From assembly GCF_004138485.1 (NCBI RefSeq), contig NZ_RYEV01000004.1, positions 62,001 through 126,000 of the forward strand: 64,000 nucleotides of DNA, written 5' to 3'. Within the stretch, counting starts at the first letter, position 1. Every line of letters starts with the position of its first letter. The DNA is from Peristeroidobacter soli (GTDB taxonomy: Bacteria; Pseudomonadota; Gammaproteobacteria; Steroidobacterales; Steroidobacteraceae). The notes under the pieces are model-generated. The model worked only from the letters and a program-made list of their open reading frames with translations, was not told the origin of the DNA and searched no databases. A program made the position numbers and the translations under genes. Below, piece by piece: positions 11,285 through 19,620 of the stretch.

Positions 11285-13321
11285 CTACCCCGCCTTGCTC
11301 GTCGCGAGTCCCAGGCTCGCCTTGCGCAAGGTCGAGATCTGATCGCGAAGCTTCGCCGCCTCCTCGAATTCGAGGTTCCGGGCGTGCTTCAACATCTCGG
11401 CTTCGAGCTTCTTGATCCGGCGCATCACCTGATCGGGTGTGAGACTCGAATAGTCGGGCATCGCGTCCGCAATCTTGCGTGCCGGTCCCCGGCTTGCGTC
11501 TGAATGCGCGCCTTCCAGAATGTCGGCGACCGCCTTCTTGATCCCGCGCGGCGTGATGCCATTCGCTTCATTGAACGCGAGCTGCTTGGCGCGACGACGG
11601 GAGGTTTCCTCGAGCGCCTTCTGCATGGAGCCCGTGACCCGGTCCGCGTATAGGATCGCCTTGCCGTTCAGGTGGCGCGCCGCGCGGCCGATCGTCTGGA
11701 TCAGGGAGTTCTCCGACCGCAGGAAACCTTCCTTGTCCGCATCGAGAATCGCAACGAGCGACACCTCCGGCATGTCGAGCCCCTCGCGCAGCAGGTTGAT
11801 GCCCACAATCACATCGAACTTGCCCAGGCGCAGATCGCGAATGATCTCCATGCGCTCGACGGTGTCGATGTCCGAGTGCAGATAGCGCACCTTCACGCCG
11901 TGCTCATCGAGATACTCGGTGAGATCCTCCGCCATGCGCTTGGTGAGCGTCGTGATCAGCACGCGCTCATCCTTCTCCACCCGCAGCTTGATCTCGGAGA
12001 GCACATCGTCGACCTGAGTGCGCACCGGACGCACTTCGACTTCCGGATCGACGAGACCGGTCGGGCGCACCAACTGCTCGACGATTTCTCCGCCGGAATG
12101 CTCGAGCTCATACCGCCCGGGCGTCGCCGAGACGAAGATGGCCTGGGGCGCGAGGCGCTCCCACTCCTCGAAGCGCAGCGGCCGGTTGTCGAGCGCCGAG
12201 GGCAGGCGGAAACCGTATTCCACCAGGGTTTCCTTACGCGACCGATCGCCCTTGAACATCGCGCCCAGCTGCGGAATGGTTTGGTGACTCTCGTCGATGA
12301 CGAGCAGCGCATCCTGCGGCAGATAGTCGAACAAACACGGCGGCGGCTCGCCCGGCTCGCGCCCCGACAAGAAGCGCGAATAGTTTTCGATGCCGTTGCA
12401 GTAGCCGAGCTCGCGGATCATCTCGATGTCGAAGCGCGTGCGCTGCTCCAGCCGCTGCGCTTCGAGCAGCTTGCCCGCGTTCTTGAGCTCGATCAGCCGG
12501 TCGTGCAATTCATCGCGAATGTGATCGACCGCGAGCACCAGCCGGTCGCGCGGCGTCACATAGTGCGTGCCCGGGAACACGGTGTAGCGAGGGATCTTGC
12601 GCTGGATCTCGCCGGTCAGCGGATCGAACAGCATCAGCGAGTCGATCTCATCGTCGAACAGCTCGACCCGCAACGCCTCGCGCTCGGATTCGGCCGGGAA
12701 GATATCGATCACATCGCCACGCACGCGATACGTGCCCTGCGTGAGATCGAGCTCGTTGCGCTTGTATTGCATGTCGGTCAGGCGACGCAGGATCGCGCGC
12801 TGATCGATGTGCTCGCCGCGTGAGAGATGCAGCACCATCGACAGATACGTCTCGGGCGCACCCAGGCCATAGATCGCAGAGACCGTCGCGACGATGATGG
12901 CATCGCGCCGCTCGAGGATCGCCTTGGTCGCCGACAACCGCATCTGCTCGATGTGCTCGTTGATCGAGGAGTCCTTCTCGATGTATGTGTCCGAGGACGG
13001 CACATATGCCTCGGGCTGGTAGTAGTCGTAATACGAGACGAAATATTCCACCGCGTTGTCCGGGAAGAATTCCTTGAACTCACCGTACAGCTGCGCGGCC
13101 AGCGTCTTGTTATGCGCAAGCACCAGCGTCGGACGCTGGATCTGCTGGATGACGTTCGCGACGGTGAAGGTCTTGCCCGAGCCCGTCACGCCGAGCAGCG
13201 TCTGGTGCGCGAGCCCCGCCTCGATACCCTCGATCAACTTGGCGATGGCCGTGGGCTGATCGCCGGAGGGCTTGAAATCCGCCTTGAGCGCGAACGGAGT
13301 CTGGGCCGGTTTATCGGTCAT
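11285..13321 (-). CDS. uvrB: Excinuclease ABC subunit B
   Basis: UvrB verifies damage in nucleotide excision repair with UvrA and UvrC. Domains in order: a superfamily 2 helicase core with Walker A GVTGSGKT and DEXH-type box VIDESH, a beta-hairpin region ([12 protein letters not shown]), the later helicase motifs ([28 protein letters not shown]), and a C-terminal UvrC-binding UVR motif (about 635-670). The ATG at 13321 gives [20 protein letters not shown], which aligns with other UvrB N termini; an ATG at 13351 would add 10 residues. The length of 678 is normal. It converges on tRNA-Val. Confidence 0.97.
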   Translation of the reverse strand: MTDKPAQTPFALKADFKPSGDQPTAIAKLIEGIEAGLAHQTLLGVTGSGKTFTVANVIQQIQRPTLVLAHNKTLAAQLYGEFKEFFPDNAVEYFVSYYDYYQPEAYVPSSDTYIEKDSSINEHIEQMRLSATKAILERRDAIIVATVSAIYGLGAPETYLSMVLHLSRGEHIDQRAILRRLTDMQYKRNELDLTQGTYRVRGDVIDIFPAESEREALRVELFDDEIDSLMLFDPLTGEIQRKIPRYTVFPGTHYVTPRDRLVLAVDHIRDELHDRLIELKNAGKLLEAQRLEQRTRFDIEMIRELGYCNGIENYSRFLSGREPGEPPPCLFDYLPQDALLVIDESHQTIPQLGAMFKGDRSRKETLVEYGFRLPSALDNRPLRFEEWERLAPQAIFVSATPGRYELEHSGGEIVEQLVRPTGLVDPEVEVRPVRTQVDDVLSEIKLRVEKDERVLITTLTKRMAEDLTEYLDEHGVKVRYLHSDIDTVERMEIIRDLRLGKFDVIVGINLLREGLDMPEVSLVAILDADKEGFLRSENSLIQTIGRAARHLNGKAILYADRVTGSMQKALEETSRRRAKQLAFNEANGITPRGIKKAVADILEGAHSDASRGPARKIADAMPDYSSLTPDQVMRRIKKLEAEMLKHARNLEFEEAAKLRDQISTLRKASLGLATSKAG

Positions 13322-13479
13322 GGTTTGCAGCGAGCGAGGTGCGACGGGCATGGAGGCTCACGAGGGTTGGGGCTCGAACGGCCCGTTTCCACTCCAGGGC
13401 GGGGCCTTTCGTATAGAGCCGGGCGGCGAATCGCTCTACAATCGCACGAAAACGTCCCGACCTTTGTCAGGGATTTTCC

Positions 13480-14703
13480 ATGATTTTCAAGTCACTCGGT
13501 GTCGCCGTGAGTCTACCAGTTTCGAAGCGCGTCCAGCGTGTGAAGCCCTCCCCGACCGTCGCCCTGACCGGGCGCGTCGCGCAGCTGAAGGCGGAAGGCA
13601 AGGACATCATCAGCCTGGGCGTCGGTGAGCCGGATTTCGACACGCCGCTGCACATCGCGGACTCGGGCGTCGAGGCCATCCGCAAGGGTTTCACGCGCTA
13701 CACGCCCGTCGAAGGCGTCGCTGAGCTGAAAGACGCGATCATCGCGAAGTTCAAGCGCGAGAACGCGCTCGACTACAAGCGCAATCAGATCCTGGTCTCG
13801 ACCGGCGCGAAACAGACCATCTTCAATCTGATCCTCGCGGTCGTCGATCCGGGCGATGAAGTCGTCGTGCCCGCCCCCTACTGGGTGTCGTATCCGGACA
13901 TGGTGCTGCTCGCCGATGGCATTCCCGTGATGCCCTACGCGGGCCCCGAGCAGGGCTACAAGCTCACGCCGGCGCAGTTGGAAGCCGCGATCACGCCGAA
14001 GACGCGCCTCTTCATTCTGAACAGCCCGAGCAACCCGACCGGCGCCGCCTACTCCGCCGCCGAGCTGCGGGCGCTGGGCGATGTGCTCGTCAAACATCCG
14101 CAGGTCGTCATCTGCACCGATGACATGTACGAGCACATCTACTGGGCTAAAGAGCCGTTCGTGAGCCTCGCGCAGGTGTGTCCCGAGCTGTATGACCGCA
14201 TCGTGACGACCAACGGCGTATCGAAGGCGTACGCGATGACGGGCTGGCGCATCGGCTACTGCGGCGGTCCGATCGAGATCGTCACCGCGATGTCCACGAT
14301 TCAGAGCCAGAGCACCTCGAACCCCTCCTCGATCGCGCAGAAGGCGGCGATCACCGCGCTCAATGGCGATCAGGACTGCGTGCGCGAGATGAACAAGTCG
14401 TTCAAGGCGCGCCACGATTTCGTGGTCGCGGGGTTGAACAAGCTCCCCGGGGTCACCTGCCTGGAAGGCGCCGGCACGTTCTACGCGTTCGCGCATGTCG
14501 AGAAGGCGATGAAGATCGTCGGCGTGAAGGATGACAACGCCTTCGCCGAGCACCTGCTCATTCACGGCGGCGTCGCCGTCGTGCCGGGCAGCGGCTTCGG
14601 CGCGCCCAATCACATGCGCCTGTCCTTCGCGACCAGCATGAAGAATCTGGAAGAGTCGCTGAAGCGCATGGAAAAGACGCTCCGGGCCGCGCAAGCGGCC
14701 TGA
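13480..14703 (+). CDS. PLP-dependent class I/II aminotransferase (aspartate-type)
   Basis: This 407-residue fold-type I enzyme probably transfers amino groups between aspartate (or aromatic amino acids) and 2-oxoglutarate. Seen are GVGEPDFDTP near the N terminus, the NSPSNPTGA cofactor-binding motif, the Schiff-base lysine in NGVSKAYAMTGWRIGY, and the C-terminal arginine region HMRLSFATS. It resembles the aspartate aminotransferase Ib group (AspC/AatA of thermophile type). AGGGA lies 6 bases before the ATG at 13480; a GTG at 13507 is an alternative closer to the family start. It stands alone, upstream of the mobile element. Confidence 0.9.
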   Translation: MIFKSLGVAVSLPVSKRVQRVKPSPTVALTGRVAQLKAEGKDIISLGVGEPDFDTPLHIADSGVEAIRKGFTRYTPVEGVAELKDAIIAKFKRENALDYKRNQILVSTGAKQTIFNLILAVVDPGDEVVVPAPYWVSYPDMVLLADGIPVMPYAGPEQGYKLTPAQLEAAITPKTRLFILNSPSNPTGAAYSAAELRALGDVLVKHPQVVICTDDMYEHIYWAKEPFVSLAQVCPELYDRIVTTNGVSKAYAMTGWRIGYCGGPIEIVTAMSTIQSQSTSNPSSIAQKAAITALNGDQDCVREMNKSFKARHDFVVAGLNKLPGVTCLEGAGTFYAFAHVEKAMKIVGVKDDNAFAEHLLIHGGVAVVPGSGFGAPNHMRLSFATSMKNLEESLKRMEKTLRAAQAA

Positions 14704-14805
14704 CCTGGAGCGGGCTCTAGCCGCAAGGGGAGCCGTATGCGCCCTATTGGCCAGTCCACTGACGATGGTGGGACGCCTGCTCGCTTAAGCACTCTGTAGC
14801 AGAGT

Positions 14806-14857
14806 ATTGCGGCGATTGGTGACCTCCTTGGATCAGGAGGTGGCTCCCGGGCCGGAC
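14806..14857. repeat. Left attachment-site remnant (tRNA-Asn 3' end)
   Basis: This segment repeats, in direct orientation and with small gaps, the sequence at 22079-22142 that includes the last 17 bases of tRNA-Asn. Shared blocks are TTGGTGACC, TCCTTGGA, AGGAGGTGGCTCC and CGGGCCGGAC. It marks the far end of an element integrated at tRNA-Asn. One C is missing from the acceptor tract and about nine bases from the spacer, so the repeat has drifted or is not the site of the most recent integration. Confidence 0.65.
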
Positions 14858-14984
14858 GCTAAACGACGCGTAACCTATTGACCGGAGAGGACTGAGCTGG
14901 GTGATCTGATTTCGTGTACCCCCAGCAATACCCCCGCATCTTACCAGTGGTCGCAAGAGCGCCGCCAGCCGTGGGTGCAACCAC
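14847..14984 (-). repeat. Inverted copy A of a ~137-bp repeat (partner at 24648-24783)
   Basis: The reverse complement of this interval aligns along its whole length with 24648-24783. Shared blocks include GGCTGGCGGC, CTGGTAAGATGCG, GGTCAATAGGTTACGCG and GTTTAGCGTCCG. It also contains TACCCCC repeats resembling those just upstream of the integrase gene (21965-22012). It is probably the terminal region of an integrase-encoding element. Confidence 0.7.
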
Positions 14985-14994
14985 GACTGGCGGC
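14961..14994. other. Stable hairpin at the left end of the element
   Basis: GCCGCCAGCCGTGG (14961-14974) and CCACGACTGGCGGC (14981-14994) pair at 13 of 14 positions around the loop GTGCAA. There is no T-run on either strand. It may insulate the element's first genes from chromosomal transcription or be part of the recombination site. Confidence 0.5.
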
Positions 14995-15104
14995 TAACCA
15001 AAAACCTGCACAAACGAGGTGCAAGTCATGGCTGCTGGAGATTCTATCCCGTTGCCGCTGGCTGCCTATGCGCCGTCCATCCTCGGACGGCGGGGCGGTC
15101 TGGC

Positions 15105-15332
15105 ATGAGCGAGCAAGAGGAATCGGTTCGGGAACGCCTAAACGGTCAGCTTCGGCGTCTGCAGAGGGCTGCCGCCGTCCTGGCGTGTATTCAATACGTG
15201 GCGGAATACGAGGAGGACTTTAAGTTTAGCTTGGCCGACGCGGTCAGCGTCGCGGTGGAGATGATCGAGGACGTGGCGGATGCGGTGAGCTTCATCGCGT
15301 CCGAGGTCGGCGACATGGAGGTGCGGCCATGA
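15105..15332 (+). CDS. Hypothetical protein of the mobile element
   Basis: This 75-residue acidic, mostly helical protein (begins MSEQEESVRERLNGQLRRLQ) was not recognised. Its stop overlaps the start of the XRE regulator gene by 4 bases (ATGA), so the three small genes 15105-15921 form one translationally coupled operon. Its role is probably tied to regulation or maintenance of the element, which is inference from position only. Confidence 0.6.
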   Translation: MSEQEESVRERLNGQLRRLQRAAAVLACIQYVAEYEEDFKFSLADAVSVAVEMIEDVADAVSFIASEVGDMEVRP

Positions 15333-15706
15333 TCAAGCAGGAAAGTCGCGCCTACTTCAAGGCACTCGGGGCGCACGTCACGGCGCTCCGCAAGTCGCGA
15401 GGCATGACGCAAGCGGAGCTGGCACGCGCTATCGGCGTATCCCAGCAGGCGGTGTTCGCGTACGAACTCGGCGAGCGTCGTATCTCGGTCCTCGTGCTTG
15501 CCAAGCTCGCGAGAGTATTCGCGATCTCGGTCGAGAGCATGGTCGGTCTGTCGAAGCCGCTGCACATCAGGAAGGGGCGTCTGTCTCCGCGTTGTGTGAG
15601 ACACGCGGAGCGGTTGCAGGCACTGTCGAAGACTCAACAGCGCTTCGTCATCCGGATCATCGACGTACTCGAAGATGGCAACTGCCGTCAGGGATGGGCG
15701 CGATGA
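15329..15706 (+). CDS. XRE-family helix-turn-helix regulator
   Basis: This 125-residue protein has a Cro/CI-type DNA-binding domain at about residues 9-66 (core TQAELARAIGVSQQAVFAYE, then ERRISVLVLAKLARVF). The C-terminal half is short and lacks a peptidase or toxin-binding domain. It is coupled at both ends by ATGA overlaps with its neighbours. It is a likely repressor controlling the element's genes; no operator could be defined. Confidence 0.85.
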   Translation: MIKQESRAYFKALGAHVTALRKSRGMTQAELARAIGVSQQAVFAYELGERRISVLVLAKLARVFAISVESMVGLSKPLHIRKGRLSPRCVRHAERLQALSKTQQRFVIRIIDVLEDGNCRQGWAR

Positions 15707-15921
15707 CGCACAGGCCGATCACGGATGAGCTGGCCTGCCTGAAGCAAGCGATCGATCTCCTCAAGATCGCCGAAGACCTGGCGCAGCCCGAGAACATCGA
15801 GCACTACCCAGGCGCCATCGCGTCGGTCATCAGGTCGGCTCGGACGCTGGTGGAGGAGGTTATCGGAGCGCTTACCGCGTACTTCGTTGCGCAAGGGGGT
15901 GCGACTGACCGGACGGATTGA
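15703..15921 (+). CDS. Hypothetical small helical protein of the mobile element
   Basis: It has 72 residues from the ATG at 15703, which overlaps the XRE stop by 4 bases. The sequence (MTHRPITDELACLKQAIDLL) predicts a helical bundle without signal peptide or membrane segment. The family was not recognised. The pairing with an XRE regulator could suggest a regulatory or toxin-antitoxin-like module, but no toxin signature is visible. Confidence 0.55.
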   Translation: MTHRPITDELACLKQAIDLLKIAEDLAQPENIEHYPGAIASVIRSARTLVEEVIGALTAYFVAQGGATDRTD

Positions 15922-16004
15922 AGATCATCAGGGAGGCGGCGGCTCCGGCGTGAGCGTCGGAGCCCTCCCAGCCGCGCCACTACGGCGGGTGCCCCAGCCC
16001 CAAT

Positions 16005-16277
16005 TCAACGAGAGGAGATTGGGCTCTTTCGGTGTTCCGTGCGGCTCGAAGCAATCCTGCCCGCGACCCAATCGGCCACTTCTCCCTCGACCCAGCCGAC
16101 CGCCCGAGATCCGATCTTCACGCGCTGAGGAAATCTATCCTCTGCCTCCAATTTATAGATCATGGATCGGCACAGCCCGGTAGCGTGGCAGACATCACGA
16201 AGCCGTAGCAGCCGCTGCGGTTGCGTACCTGAGCCCAATGCAGTCGCCGGAGTTGTCTCGTGCCGCATGGACGCCAT
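16005..16277 (-). CDS. AlpA-family excisionase/regulator
   Basis: The protein has 90 residues from the ATG at 16277, chosen because CGGAG lies 6 bases upstream; a longer frame reaches 16397 without family support. It has an AlpA/MerR-like winged helix: RLLRLRDVCHATGLCRSMIY, KLEAEDRFPQRVKIG, then GWVEGEVADWVAGRI. AlpA proteins act as small activators or recombination directionality factors for P4-type integrases, which fits the integrase at 20752-21960. It is transcribed divergently from the MobC-like gene. Confidence 0.8.
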   Translation of the reverse strand: MASMRHETTPATALGSGTQPQRLLRLRDVCHATGLCRSMIYKLEAEDRFPQRVKIGSRAVGWVEGEVADWVAGRIASSRTEHRKSPISSR

Positions 16278-16594
16278 TGCAGTCTCCGCGTTTAGCGATG
16301 AACTGGTGATGATCTTAGGCGTACCACGGGCATCCACCAACGGGCCTTCTTGTCCTCTTTCGTCAAAAACAGATTGCAGGCTTGCTCGTGCGCGCACGAT
16401 GCAACAGCCTGCGACAGAACGCGACAGGTGTCGCTGATGTCAGGTGGCTGCCGAAACTCCACAAACCGATCGGGCCTGAGTCGCACAAACATGTTTCGCG
16501 GGGAAGCATACAAACATGCGAGCGGTGCGTTTTTGAACAAAGGCGAGAGATTGGCAGGATAGCCTTTCGGCTGCTCGTGTCACACGATACGTCC
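16278..16594. promoter_or_regulatory. Divergent control region and possible oriT upstream of the MobC-like gene
   Basis: This region separates the AlpA and MobC-like genes. It holds the inverted repeat GCGACA-GG-TGTCGC (16421-16434), a second GCGACAG direct copy at 16411-16417, and two ACAAACATG repeats (about 16488 and 16511). oriT sites commonly lie next to mobC, so this is a candidate origin of transfer; no nic site can be assigned by eye. Confidence 0.35.
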
Positions 16595-17128
16595 ATGAAA
16601 GCGGACGCATTCATTCAATGTCGAGTGACACCGGAGATGAAAGCCCTGGTCCGGCGGATCGCGCAACGAGAGCAGATCACTGAGTCTGCTCTCGTGAAGC
16701 AGCTCTTGGACGTCGTGCTGCGCAGTTCAGTGGTAGAGCAGCTTCCACCTGTTGAGGAGAGGATACAGCGGCATGCGCGCCTATCCGTGAGACTAGAACC
16801 GGGAGATCGCCTTCTACTGCGTGAGCGCGCCACCGCGCGTGGCCTTCCAAGTGCGACCTATGCTTCTGTGGTGATTCGGAGCCATCTGCGAGGGGTTGCC
16901 CCGCTCTTGAAGCAGGAGCGAGTACTGCTCAATCAGGCAATCGGGGAACTCAGCGCCACCGGTCGTAACCTCAATCAAATCGCCCGGGGTATAAATCAGG
17001 GTATCCACGTTGCCGGCCCGACTCTTGACGACTTGCGGGCATTGTTGCGTGCCTGCGAGGGGCTGCGGAATCACGTGAGCCGATTGTTAGATGCCAATCT
17101 CCGGAGTTGGGATATTGGTCATGATTAA
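16595..17128 (+). CDS. MobC-like relaxosome accessory protein
   Basis: The 177-residue protein has the MobC hallmark GRNLNQIARGINQG (about residues 126-139) preceded by a helical region with a ribbon-helix-helix-like N terminus (CRVTPEMKALVRRIAQREQI). MobC proteins melt oriT DNA and help the relaxase nick it. A relaxase gene normally follows directly, but the frame after 17128 closes within about 21 codons, so the partner is missing. The element may be mobilised in trans or may be decaying. The ATG at 16595 was chosen because upstream codons have no family resemblance. Confidence 0.75.
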   Translation: MKADAFIQCRVTPEMKALVRRIAQREQITESALVKQLLDVVLRSSVVEQLPPVEERIQRHARLSVRLEPGDRLLLRERATARGLPSATYASVVIRSHLRGVAPLLKQERVLLNQAIGELSATGRNLNQIARGINQGIHVAGPTLDDLRALLRACEGLRNHVSRLLDANLRSWDIGHD

Positions 17129-17201
17129 ACATTCGGCGCCGCGCCTGATCGGGAGGCTATGCCCACTAGCCTTGAGTTCAGCACGATAGTCTGCCCGCTC
17201 C

Positions 17202-17411
17202 ATGGCGACGTCATTGGATCTCGGGCCTGGCACGGCCACGGCGTTATGTCGCGAGTGTCTATGCGCAGCGTCTGAGGATGGCTGCTTCCGTCTGAATCCG
17301 TGGTTGCTTAGGGCGCGTGAGCTGTTACCGCAGTATTACGCTGCGGAAGTCTTGACGATTCTGTCGGGCTTACGGGAAGCTCCTATCCTGCCGACCTTCA
17401 CTAGCTACTAG
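17202..17411 (+). CDS. Hypothetical short protein
   Basis: This 69-residue frame has three cysteines in the first 30 residues (CRECLCAASEDGC) and no recognised domain. It sits where a mobilisation relaxase would be expected but does not resemble one. Its ribosome binding site is weak. It could be a small real gene or a leftover frame. Confidence 0.35.
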   Translation: MATSLDLGPGTATALCRECLCAASEDGCFRLNPWLLRARELLPQYYAAEVLTILSGLREAPILPTFTSY

Positions 17412-17510
17412 ATCGTGTTCTGCGCAACAACACTCACAAATAAGGGCGCCGCAGGTCGTCGTGAATTGCGCGACTTCGGTCGTCTATGTCCGGTTAGCCA
17501 GGAAAGAACC

Positions 17511-18161
17511 ATGTTGAACGAGACATTTGCTCGGCGATTTGGGGAGCTCGAGAAAAGCTATAGCTCCATCCCATATGTTTCGAGCCAGCACTCTGGGCGC
17601 TACGTCCCGAACGGACAGTGGCATCGGTGGGCTACAAGTGTTCAAAATCTTGTTTTGGCGGTGTTCGGTGAGGCCTCGCCTCACTACAAGAACTTTGTAA
17701 CGGTGTACGAGAAGTGCTCAGGCAGCGACTACGAAGTCGAAACACTTCGGGCGGTCTTCCTAAGTGCCAAAGAGGATTTTGAGGGAGGTTATGTCTTCGA
17801 TGTCGATTTAAGGGTTTCTGGCGAGGTTTTCGGAGACTTTGTCGCGCTTGCTCGGCAATCGTTGGCTGAAGGACATAAGGATGTCGCGGCTGTGTTAGCT
17901 TGCGCTGCCCTAGAAGACGCGCTAAAGCGATACGCCACCGCGGAGGGGATAGCTGCAAATGACAAATCAATGCAGGACGTGGTCAACGCGCTCAAGTCCA
18001 AGGGTCTTGTGGCAGGAGCGCAGAAATCCCTGTTGGATACCATGCCGCGAATACGGAACTTCGCCTTGCACGCTGATTGGAGCAAGATTTCAGAACCTGA
18101 TGTAAGCAGTGTCATTGGCTTCGTCGAGCAGTTTTTGCTTGCGAAGTTCAGTCACGGCTAA
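17511..18161 (+). CDS. HEPN-like domain protein (cassette gene 1)
   Basis: The ATG at 17511 follows AGGA by 7 bases and gives 216 residues; a longer frame from 17415 lacks support. The N-terminal half resembles helical regions in stress/defence proteins (around QWHRWATSVQNLVLAVFGEA). The C-terminal half has the pattern AAVLACAALEDALKRY followed by RNFALH (R182 to H187), an R-x4-H motif typical of HEPN RNases and abortive-infection proteins. The stop TAA lies inside a GGCTAACAA motif resembling an attC start. Base composition is visibly lower in GC than the flanking core genes. An RNase or defence role is inferred. Confidence 0.7.
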   Translation: MLNETFARRFGELEKSYSSIPYVSSQHSGRYVPNGQWHRWATSVQNLVLAVFGEASPHYKNFVTVYEKCSGSDYEVETLRAVFLSAKEDFEGGYVFDVDLRVSGEVFGDFVALARQSLAEGHKDVAAVLACAALEDALKRYATAEGIAANDKSMQDVVNALKSKGLVAGAQKSLLDTMPRIRNFALHADWSKISEPDVSSVIGFVEQFLLAKFSHG

Positions 18162-18185
18162 CAATCGCGTGCAGTTCAGCTACAT
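18158..18185 (+). repeat. Partial attC-like motif after cassette gene 1
   Basis: GGCTAACAATCGCGTGC begins in the stop codon of the HEPN-like gene and resembles the R''-L'' start of integron attC sites (TAACAA...GC). A matching GTTRRRY end is not evident, so the site is partial or decayed. Confidence 0.3.
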
Positions 18186-18242
18186 TAGAACATCGAGTCT
18201 TGACGGACGATATTTCACTCACGCATCGCATCTAGGATTTAT

Positions 18243-19019
18243 ATGTCTGTGTCGGCACTGAAAGTAGACGTATCAATTGCGCAGCCGTTTGTGGTAGCTG
18301 GTACGCCATTTACTTTGACGACGACGTTTGAAAACAACCATGAAGGTAATATAGAGGTACTTCAGCTGTCGTATCACGTGCCATTTCAGGTGCAATGGGT
18401 TGGCGAGCAGGCATATAGAAATCGCTTTGAAGAGACGAGATCAAATTTCCTAAAACGCGCTTTCCTTTCGCATCGCGCGTGGAGGGCTGGTGTCAGTGCT
18501 CCCGGGGCTGGTATGGTTTGGGGTGACGGCAAAACTGACTACAACACGGCCGTTTTCACGTTAGTTCCTGGTGAGTCTGGAACTTACTCATTCTCTGCAG
18601 TAGTGCGCCGCTGGCTATTCGCTGCGGGTGGTGACTTGGTTTTCCCCGGCCAAGTGAAATACAGATACAACGGAGAGATTCATCATCACACCTTTCAGGT
18701 GAGATTTACTCTTCGGCCTCCACTCCTGGCGAACTGCATTGGCGCAATTGTCGGCTCTGTTGTCGGACCAGTAGCGAGTGGTTTGCGTGACCAGGGTCCA
18801 ACATTCTTTTCGTCCGTGGGGGTCGCGTTTATCGCAGGGGTCACACTCACGGCGATCCTCTCGGTAGTGGCCGTTATTTACTCCTCGCGCAAAACCGGTG
18901 AGGCGCAACCGATCATTACCGTTGAAGACTTCTGGGGCGGTCTTCTGGTTGGATTCTTGGTCGGCTTTCTTGGCAGCGACTTCTTTGGCAAGCTCGTCCC
19001 AATCGGCGCAGTTGGCTAG
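18243..19019 (+). CDS. Uncharacterised membrane-anchored protein with N-terminal beta domain (cassette gene 2)
   Basis: The 258-residue protein has no recognised family. Residues about 1-160 look like a beta-sandwich (alternating hydrophobic strands such as PFVVAGTPFTLTTTFENNHE). Three hydrophobic segments follow near 160-182, 188-216 and 231-254, rich in glycine. There is no signal peptide, so topology would be set by the C-terminal helices. Its low-GC composition matches the other cassette genes. Membrane effectors are common in defence cassettes, but no function is claimed. Confidence 0.6.
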   Translation: MSVSALKVDVSIAQPFVVAGTPFTLTTTFENNHEGNIEVLQLSYHVPFQVQWVGEQAYRNRFEETRSNFLKRAFLSHRAWRAGVSAPGAGMVWGDGKTDYNTAVFTLVPGESGTYSFSAVVRRWLFAAGGDLVFPGQVKYRYNGEIHHHTFQVRFTLRPPLLANCIGAIVGSVVGPVASGLRDQGPTFFSSVGVAFIAGVTLTAILSVVAVIYSSRKTGEAQPIITVEDFWGGLLVGFLVGFLGSDFFGKLVPIGAVG

Positions 19020-19051
19020 GGCGACGGCACATTCAAGCATGGCGGCAGACC

Positions 19052-19120
19052 CGAATAATGCGCTGATCCGACCTATGCAGCGACGCGCCTATGCTCGCGG
19101 CAGAGCGGCGCAGTTAATGC
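19052..19120 (+). repeat. Degenerate attC-like segment after cassette gene 2
   Basis: The interval starts AATAATGCGCTG, similar to AACAAATGCGCTG after cassette gene 5, and ends GCGCAGTTAATGC, near a GTTRRRY-type core. The next gene starts only 17 bases later, as expected for a cassette junction. Base pairing of the arms is poor by eye. Confidence 0.25.
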
Positions 19121-19136
19121 TTTTTAGAGATTCAGC

Positions 19137-19547
19137 ATGAGAATTGATCAGGACTATTTGCGCACACTGCTCGGTGTCTTCCTCGATTCGCCGCGGTCGT
19201 TTGTGGAATTGGGCGATTTTCAGAAGGAAAGTATTGCCATCGACGACAAGTTCCTGTTTCACATGCAACTGCTCGAAGACCAATCGTTCGTGGAGCGCCT
19301 CAACAAGGACAAGAATATCGGTTACGTGATCGCAATCAGCGGAAACTTTGAATGGATCAGCCGGCCGCTGCGCCTCTCGGCTGCTGGACATGAGTTTGCG
19401 GACGCACTGAACCGAAAGGAGATCGCGCAGATTCTGAAGTCCGGTTTCAGGGACGCCTCCATGTCCACTCTAAAGTTGGCGGCAACGGAGCTTCTTACCG
19501 CGTTCGTCAAGACGCAGGCTGAGAAGCATTTGGGATTGAAAGCATAA
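19137..19547 (+). CDS. DUF2513-like protein (cassette gene 3)
   Basis: The 136-residue protein resembles DUF2513: a small winged-helix-like region ending in RPLRLSAAGHEFADALNR, comparable to the family's RLTxxGHEFLDA pattern, then a helical tail (ILKSGFRDASMSTLKLAATE). DUF2513 proteins are common in phages and mobile elements with unknown function. The stop TAA is part of a CATAACAAATGCGG attC-like start, as in cassette gene 1. Confidence 0.65.
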   Translation: MRIDQDYLRTLLGVFLDSPRSFVELGDFQKESIAIDDKFLFHMQLLEDQSFVERLNKDKNIGYVIAISGNFEWISRPLRLSAAGHEFADALNRKEIAQILKSGFRDASMSTLKLAATELLTAFVKTQAEKHLGLKA

Positions 19548-19585
19548 CAAATGCGGTGCACGCGTGCGTAAGACGCGTCCCGGGG
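19542..19585 (+). repeat. attC-like motif after cassette gene 3
   Basis: GCATAACAAATGCGGTGCACGCG overlaps the stop codon and matches the form of the attC 5' arm (R'' then a GC-rich L''). A possible 3' core, GTTAACG, occurs at about 19584-19590 just before the next gene's ribosome binding site. The arms are not well matched. Confidence 0.3.
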
Positions 19586-19620
19586 TTAACGGCGACGGTG
19601 GGCCGAGGAGGATCTATCCG

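Noticed and set aside
14841-14857. Second tRNA-Asn gene at the left attachment site
   Set aside because: Only the last 17 bases of the tRNA are present and one base is missing; it is a recombination footprint.
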